A stretch of 64,000 nucleotides of DNA from the NCBI GenBank assembly GCA_949297215.1, contig CASFRV010000004.1, positions 40,195-104,194 on the forward strand. The letters run 5' to 3'. This DNA comes from an uncultured Bacteroidales bacterium. GTDB taxonomy: Bacteria; Bacteroidota; Bacteroidia; Bacteroidales; Bacteroidaceae. Below are positions 60,298 through 64,000 of this stretch, in pieces; positions within the stretch are counted from its first letter, which is position 1; each line of letters starts with the position of its first letter. The notes beneath the pieces were generated by a model. The model saw only the letters and a program-made list of their open reading frames with translations, ran no database searches and was not told the origin of the DNA. Made by a program: the position numbers and the translations under genes.

Positions 60298-62607
60298 TTA
60301 TTTGATATACACTTTCTTGCCTCCACGGATGTAGACGCCGTTCGTGGGGTTCACCACGCGGCGGCCCGAGAGGTCGTAAACGGGCTCTTCGTTCCCGGCG
60401 GCGGGGGCCGTCGTCACACCCTCGATGCCCGTCGTGGTGCCGCCCAGCGAGAGGGCATAGCCGCGCACGGCCTGGGCAGCGCTGTTGTCGAGATAAGCCT
60501 TGTTGCCCGGGATGGCCGTCGTCGTCTCAGCCGGCAGGTAGAAGCCCACGGCGTCGTTGTAGATGCCCAAGATGAGATACGAGTCGCGCGTGTCGTCGGC
60601 CACGCCCACGTAGCGCAGCGTGCCCTGCAAGGCACCGCTCTCGTCCACGCTCACGGGAGCCTGGGCAGCGCTCACGGGCAGCTGCTTCACGCCGGCCGTC
60701 TCGGCAGCCAGCACGACGGGCAGACCGGCGGGCACCTTGCCGCCCTCCACTTCCGTCAGGCGCAGCACGCCGGCAGCCTCGTCCAGTTCGCCCGTATAGG
60801 CTGTCACGCCCTCGGGCAGCTCATCCACGTTGACGGGCAGCACCGTGCTGGCCCAAGCCATGTCGCCCACCTGCGTCAGCGATACGTCGAGCGTCTCGGC
60901 CGGGCGGATGTACCAGGCCGAAGGACCGTTGGCGCCTGCGGTGAAGAACATAATGCGGGCCGAGGCGTTCTGACCGTCACGCAGATTTCCCGAGCAATGG
61001 AGGTATCGGTTGTTCACTCCTTCGCGCTCTGCGCACATGATGCTGCTCTGCCCGGGAACGCCTTCGTAAGTGCCGAAGATGAACGTAGCAGCCTCGTCGG
61101 CGTTGGTGGTAGAGGTGATTTCCTGTTGGCCATTACCGTCGGTCTGCTTCATATAGAAGCCGCTGTTGGGGTTGTAGAGGCGGTAAACGCCATCCGTACC
61201 GGTGGCTTGCAACTGCCAGAGGGCATCGGCCGATGCCTCGCTTTGATCGACGGCTGAAAAAGCACGGCTCAGACATTCCGAGTGGGCAGGTTTCAGCTGA
61301 TCGATGGGCTCAATGTAGCCACCCTCGCCGTTGCAAGGATCGTTGCCAGTACTGATTTTGCGCTGATAGTTCTGTATGCGGTAGAGGCCGCCGGGAACGA
61401 CGTTGTTCTCTGCACCCGGTTGGAGAGCAGCAACGGTTGCATTCAAGGTGTGTAGTCCCTCTAACGAAGGCGTTTGTTCCAATGCGTCAATCTGCGCCAG
61501 CACCTCATTTAAATCTTCATCGCTCGGAGCGTTTACGTATCCCTTGCCTACTGCACGCTCAAAGGCCGGCCGCAACGTTGCGCAACGCTCGGCGCACAGA
61601 TCGGCGATGTATTCCTCGGCGCTGATTTCGACCATAAACTGCCACGTCGTGCCCTGGTTGTCGCTGGCCGAAGGCTGCCAATAGCCCACGCCGTTATTGT
61701 TATTGTTGGCATCGAGGCAATTGCCGTCGAGCGCCTCGTTCAGGCTGATGCAAAAGCCTCCATCGTTGTAAGGGTTGTCCTTGATGTACCACGTGGCGCC
61801 CTCGGCCGTGAAAGAGCTATGGCCGGCCAGCAGGTTCTCCGTGGCAGCGTTGTGGATCTTTACCTTCAGCCCGCCTTCCGTGGTGCCGTCGGCCGTGAAG
61901 TACCACTTGGCGCCGTCACCCAGCTCCGTGCTTTGCGTCAGGTTCACCTCGTCGCCGGCATAAGTCAAGTATTTTCCAGAGCGGTAGCTGCGGATAAAAT
62001 AATAATGGATGTCGCCGTCTACGCTGACTACGGGTGCATCGACATCTGCATAGAACGGAAGGTTTTCTCCAGCTGGCAGCTCATAAACGGCCCACACGCT
62101 CCAATTGCCCATGCCGTTGAAATACTTGGCTTTGCTTCCCTGACCATTGGTATTCAGGTATGTGTCGACTCCATCGGTGCCAGACGTGACGAAACGCATC
62201 AATTTAGTCTGTTCAAAGGTGTAATTTGTCGTCAGATCCGTTCCCGTATAGTTGGCAGCCGACACGGTAAACTCGGCAGCACCTGCCTTGTCGGCCGCTG
62301 TACCGACAAGTGCGTTGGCGTTAGCCGCTCCTGAAGGTTTGGCCACATACTCGCCGGAAACTTCGCCTCGCAAAACGACTTTGCCCTCAGTGGCAGCCTC
62401 TTCCACCACGAAAACTTTCATACCGTCGGCAAAGCCTTCGTTGGCCTCGCCTCCGTTGAAATAATAGATGTTGTTGACGGCCGCACCGCGCAGCACGATG
62501 CGCTTGCCCGCCGTGATTTCGTCGGGGGCAAGCTGCGTGAGCGTCTGCGCCCGACCCACTGCCACGCACAAAAGCACGAGCAGCGTGAAAAGTGTAATTC
62601 TCTTCAT
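60298..62607 (-). CDS. Large secreted protein with lectin-like repeats and C-terminal anchoring module
   Basis: 769 residues with a signal peptide (MKRITLFTLLVLLCVAVGRA). Lectin/ricin-like repeats: DIHYYFIRSYRSGKYLTYAG, TWYIKDNPYNDGGFCISLNE, GLYRIQNYQRKISTGNDPCN, and YRLYNPNSGFYMKQTDGNGQ. Then a Pro/Val-rich domain, and the C-terminus EPVYDLSGRRVVNPTNGVYI with GGKKVYIK, the common Bacteroides/Prevotella anchoring ending. Similar in build to the pair at 13458 and 17281 but shorter and without the discoidin block. Probably a surface carbohydrate-binding protein. No enzyme motif. Promoter at 62730-62737. Confidence 0.75.
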   Translation of the reverse strand: MKRITLFTLLVLLCVAVGRAQTLTQLAPDEITAGKRIVLRGAAVNNIYYFNGGEANEGFADGMKVFVVEEAATEGKVVLRGEVSGEYVAKPSGAANANALVGTAADKAGAAEFTVSAANYTGTDLTTNYTFEQTKLMRFVTSGTDGVDTYLNTNGQGSKAKYFNGMGNWSVWAVYELPAGENLPFYADVDAPVVSVDGDIHYYFIRSYRSGKYLTYAGDEVNLTQSTELGDGAKWYFTADGTTEGGLKVKIHNAATENLLAGHSSFTAEGATWYIKDNPYNDGGFCISLNEALDGNCLDANNNNNGVGYWQPSASDNQGTTWQFMVEISAEEYIADLCAERCATLRPAFERAVGKGYVNAPSDEDLNEVLAQIDALEQTPSLEGLHTLNATVAALQPGAENNVVPGGLYRIQNYQRKISTGNDPCNGEGGYIEPIDQLKPAHSECLSRAFSAVDQSEASADALWQLQATGTDGVYRLYNPNSGFYMKQTDGNGQQEITSTTNADEAATFIFGTYEGVPGQSSIMCAEREGVNNRYLHCSGNLRDGQNASARIMFFTAGANGPSAWYIRPAETLDVSLTQVGDMAWASTVLPVNVDELPEGVTAYTGELDEAAGVLRLTEVEGGKVPAGLPVVLAAETAGVKQLPVSAAQAPVSVDESGALQGTLRYVGVADDTRDSYLILGIYNDAVGFYLPAETTTAIPGNKAYLDNSAAQAVRGYALSLGGTTTGIEGVTTAPAAGNEEPVYDLSGRRVVNPTNGVYIRGGKKVYIK

Positions 62608-62729
62608 GTGTAAAACTTTTGGTTGTTAGTAAATAAAATATCGGTCATCACGTGTCTTTCACAGGTGAAAGAGCGCGGGCAAGAGCTTGCACTCCCTCAT
62701 CCGTTTCATCGATTAGCGAAAATCGGAAG

Positions 62730-62737
62730 CAAATGTA
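62730..62737 (-). promoter_or_regulatory. Promoter -7 box of the 769-residue secreted protein gene
   Basis: The minus strand reads TACATTTG, 123 bases before the start at 62607, in an AT-rich stretch with TTTT at the -33 position (19-base spacer). Confidence 0.6.
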
Positions 62738-63097
62738 TGTAAATCTTTGAAGATAAAAAAACCAATCGGGGGGGGTAGTATTAAATAATGTTATTTTCGC
62801 TGATTTTTCTGCCTTTTTCTGCCTTAAACGGCCCTTTGATGCACACTGCCTCGCCCCACAAAACCTCACGCCGCCCATGTCCTCACAAGCAGCGGGCTAC
62901 ACCGCTTTATATATACGCGTACGCGCACACGACAACAGCCAAAAGCGTTTGCCCCGACCAGCCTAAGAAAGGTGGGCCCACAAGAAAAACGTTTCGGGGC
63001 AGGGGGAACCACACTTGGTTCGCCCCCTTTGGGGCGCCGCCCGCGCGATGGGACATCAGCACGTTATGGATATTCTGCCGCATGGGGATTTGACTGC

Positions 63098-63222
63098 GTA
63101 GATACGCGATTCATCGCGTCTCACCCACTCGGGGCGCAGCCCCGCCTCGGCATTCTTCCCCGCAGAGGGCCATCCTAGCGGTGAGAGACGCGATGAATCG
63201 CGTCTCTACGTGGCGGACTTTC
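63098..63222 (-). repeat. Module C, complete copy 5
   Basis: GTAGATACGCGATTC hairpin (first arm altered), GC hairpin CGGGGCGCAGCCCCG, CATTCTTCCCC, then the GAGACGCGAT/ATCGCGTCTC hairpin and TACGTGGCGGACTTTCC. A near copy follows at 63641. The region 62880-63040 upstream shows no gene; a TATATATA tract is at 62900. Confidence 0.75.
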
Positions 63223-63283
63223 CCTACGGGGCGGATGACGTCTGCTGATTGTGTGGTTGGCGGTAAGTAGGCCGCGTGGCTGC

Positions 63284-63579
63284 CGACCCCATAGGGGTCG
63301 CACTATTGATAACCGCGGGTAAGCGCAGCGCACCCGCGGACAGGAACCCCACACCACTTCGACCCCATGGGGGTCGCACTTCATCCCGTCGTCGTGCGGG
63401 GCCTTGGCGTGTGGCAGCATCGCGCAGTCCGCGGGTGTGCCTGCGGCGTACCCGCGGTCGGCGTACCCGCGGTAATGGGAAGTTGGACCCCTATGGGGTC
63501 CCCTTACAGGGTGGGTTCTGTCCGCGGGTTCGCCTTTGGCTCACCCGCGGTTATCAATGGTTCGACCCCTATGGGGTCG
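63284..63579 (-). repeat. Module B, copy 4 (inverted, 296 bp)
   Basis: Palindrome CGACCCCATAGGGGTCG, CACTATTGATA, hairpin (inner GCG-CA-GCGC), 20 bases, palindrome, spacer with CATCCCGTCGTCGTGCGGGG, inverted hairpin (inner GCC-TGC-GGC) followed by a partial extra arm, palindrome GGACCCCTATGGGGTCC, inverted hairpin (GCC-TTT-GGC), TTATCAATGGTT, palindrome. Confidence 0.85.
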
Positions 63580-63640
63580 CCGGCCTCGCGGCATGCTTAC
63601 GGGGCCTGTGTGATATTCTGCCGCATGGGAATTTGCCTGC

Positions 63641-63762
63641 GTAGAGACACGATTCATCGCGTCTCACCCGCTCGGGGCGCAGCCCCGCCTCGGCATTCTT
63701 CCCCTCGGTGGGCCGTCCGGGCGGTGAGAGACGCGATGAATCGCGTCTCTACGTGGCGGACT
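63641..63762 (-). repeat. Module C, complete copy 6
   Basis: Same sequence and polarity as the copy at 63098, 543 bases further on: two facing 10-bp hairpins around CGGGGCGCAGCCCCG. Confidence 0.75.
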
Positions 63763-63826
63763 TTCCATGCGGGGCGGATGACGTCTGCTGATTATGGGGT
63801 TGGCGGTAAGTAGGCTGCATGGTTGC

Positions 63827-64000
63827 CGACCCCATAGGGGTCGCACTTTGATAACCGCGGGTAAGCGAAGCGCACCCGCGGACAGGCTCCCCACACTACT
63901 CCGACCCCATGGGGGTCGCACTTCATCCCGTCGTCGTGCGGGGCCTTGGCGTGTGGCAGCATCGCGCAGTCCGCGGGTGTGCCTGCGGCGTACCCGCGGT
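63827..64000 (-). repeat. Module B, copy 5 (cut by window end)
   Basis: Starts as the copy at 63284, 543 bases downstream, and is nearly identical as far as the window goes. The C-B block is therefore a tandem repeat that may continue beyond 64000. Confidence 0.8.

Noticed and set aside
63175-64000. Many open frames in the B, C and D arrays, e.g. peptides beginning GERRDESRLYVADFPCG
   Set aside because: They arise from GC-rich palindromes without stops in several frames and appear on both strands; no signal of coding.

Overview
The window is chromosomal DNA of a GC-rich member of the Bacteroidales, most like Prevotellaceae/Bacteroidaceae. The evidence is the promoter grammar (a TAnnTTTG -7 box, often with TTTG/TTGG about 19 bases upstream), the near absence of Shine-Dalgarno sequences, secreted proteins that begin MKK... 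and end in short Por/T9SS-like C-terminal modules, and Bacteroidetes-specific families and gene orders (SpmA-SpmB fusion; DUF4271-hemD-rnpA-yidD-tatD-tyrS; dapB-lepB-lepB2-wbqC; Omp28; DUF2723). I saw no tRNA, rRNA, CRISPR array, transposase or integrase.

Layout. 1-4322 (minus): NUDIX hydrolase, M16 peptidase and lipid/polysaccharide flippase in one tight operon, then a YhcG/DUF1016 nuclease. 4585-13065 (plus): SpmAB-type membrane protein, GNAT-like protein, parE, coaD, DEAD-box helicase, outer-membrane barrel. 13095-20818: a predicted small RNA, then two tandem paralogous secreted proteins of 1151 residues each. 22115-31237: gyrB, HU-like protein, a membrane-anchored coiled-coil protein, a DUF2723 glycosyltransferase with an overlapping polysaccharide deacetylase, and queG. 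31389-38621: pnp, a Sel1-repeat protein, metK, a LOG-family protein. 38651-43111: the DUF4271-hemD-rnpA-yidD-tatD run and tyrS. 43450-48359: three secreted proteins and a SIMPL protein. 49171-51261: DUF3737 and a divergent AraC regulator. 51312-55337: a low-GC orphan gene between inverted repeats, acyltransferase, MFS exporter, ECF S component. 55448-59127 (minus): dapB, lepB, a degenerate lepB paralogue, wbqC. 59269-62607 (minus): a P-loop-less ATPase-like protein, a 57-residue peptide and a large secreted protein.

The most unusual content is non-coding. Six long intergenic regions (5821-6716, 20737-22114, 24071-24987, 35039-36605, 48360-49170, 62608-64000) are filled with four recurring structured modules, called A, B, C and D here. 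A is 339-341 bp in all four copies and holds three 21-bp tandem repeats. B (about 300 bp) and D (about 217 bp) share one plan of alternating short palindromes and hairpins with different stem sequences. C is a pair of 10-bp-stem hairpins facing each other around a GC hairpin. The modules are joined in a consistent order and relative polarity (A, then C, then B or D). They look like a family of non-autonomous, REPIN/MITE-like mosaic elements that I cannot assign to a named family. They lie next to the promoters of gyrB, the HU-like gene and metK.

All calls come from reading the sequence. No database search was run.
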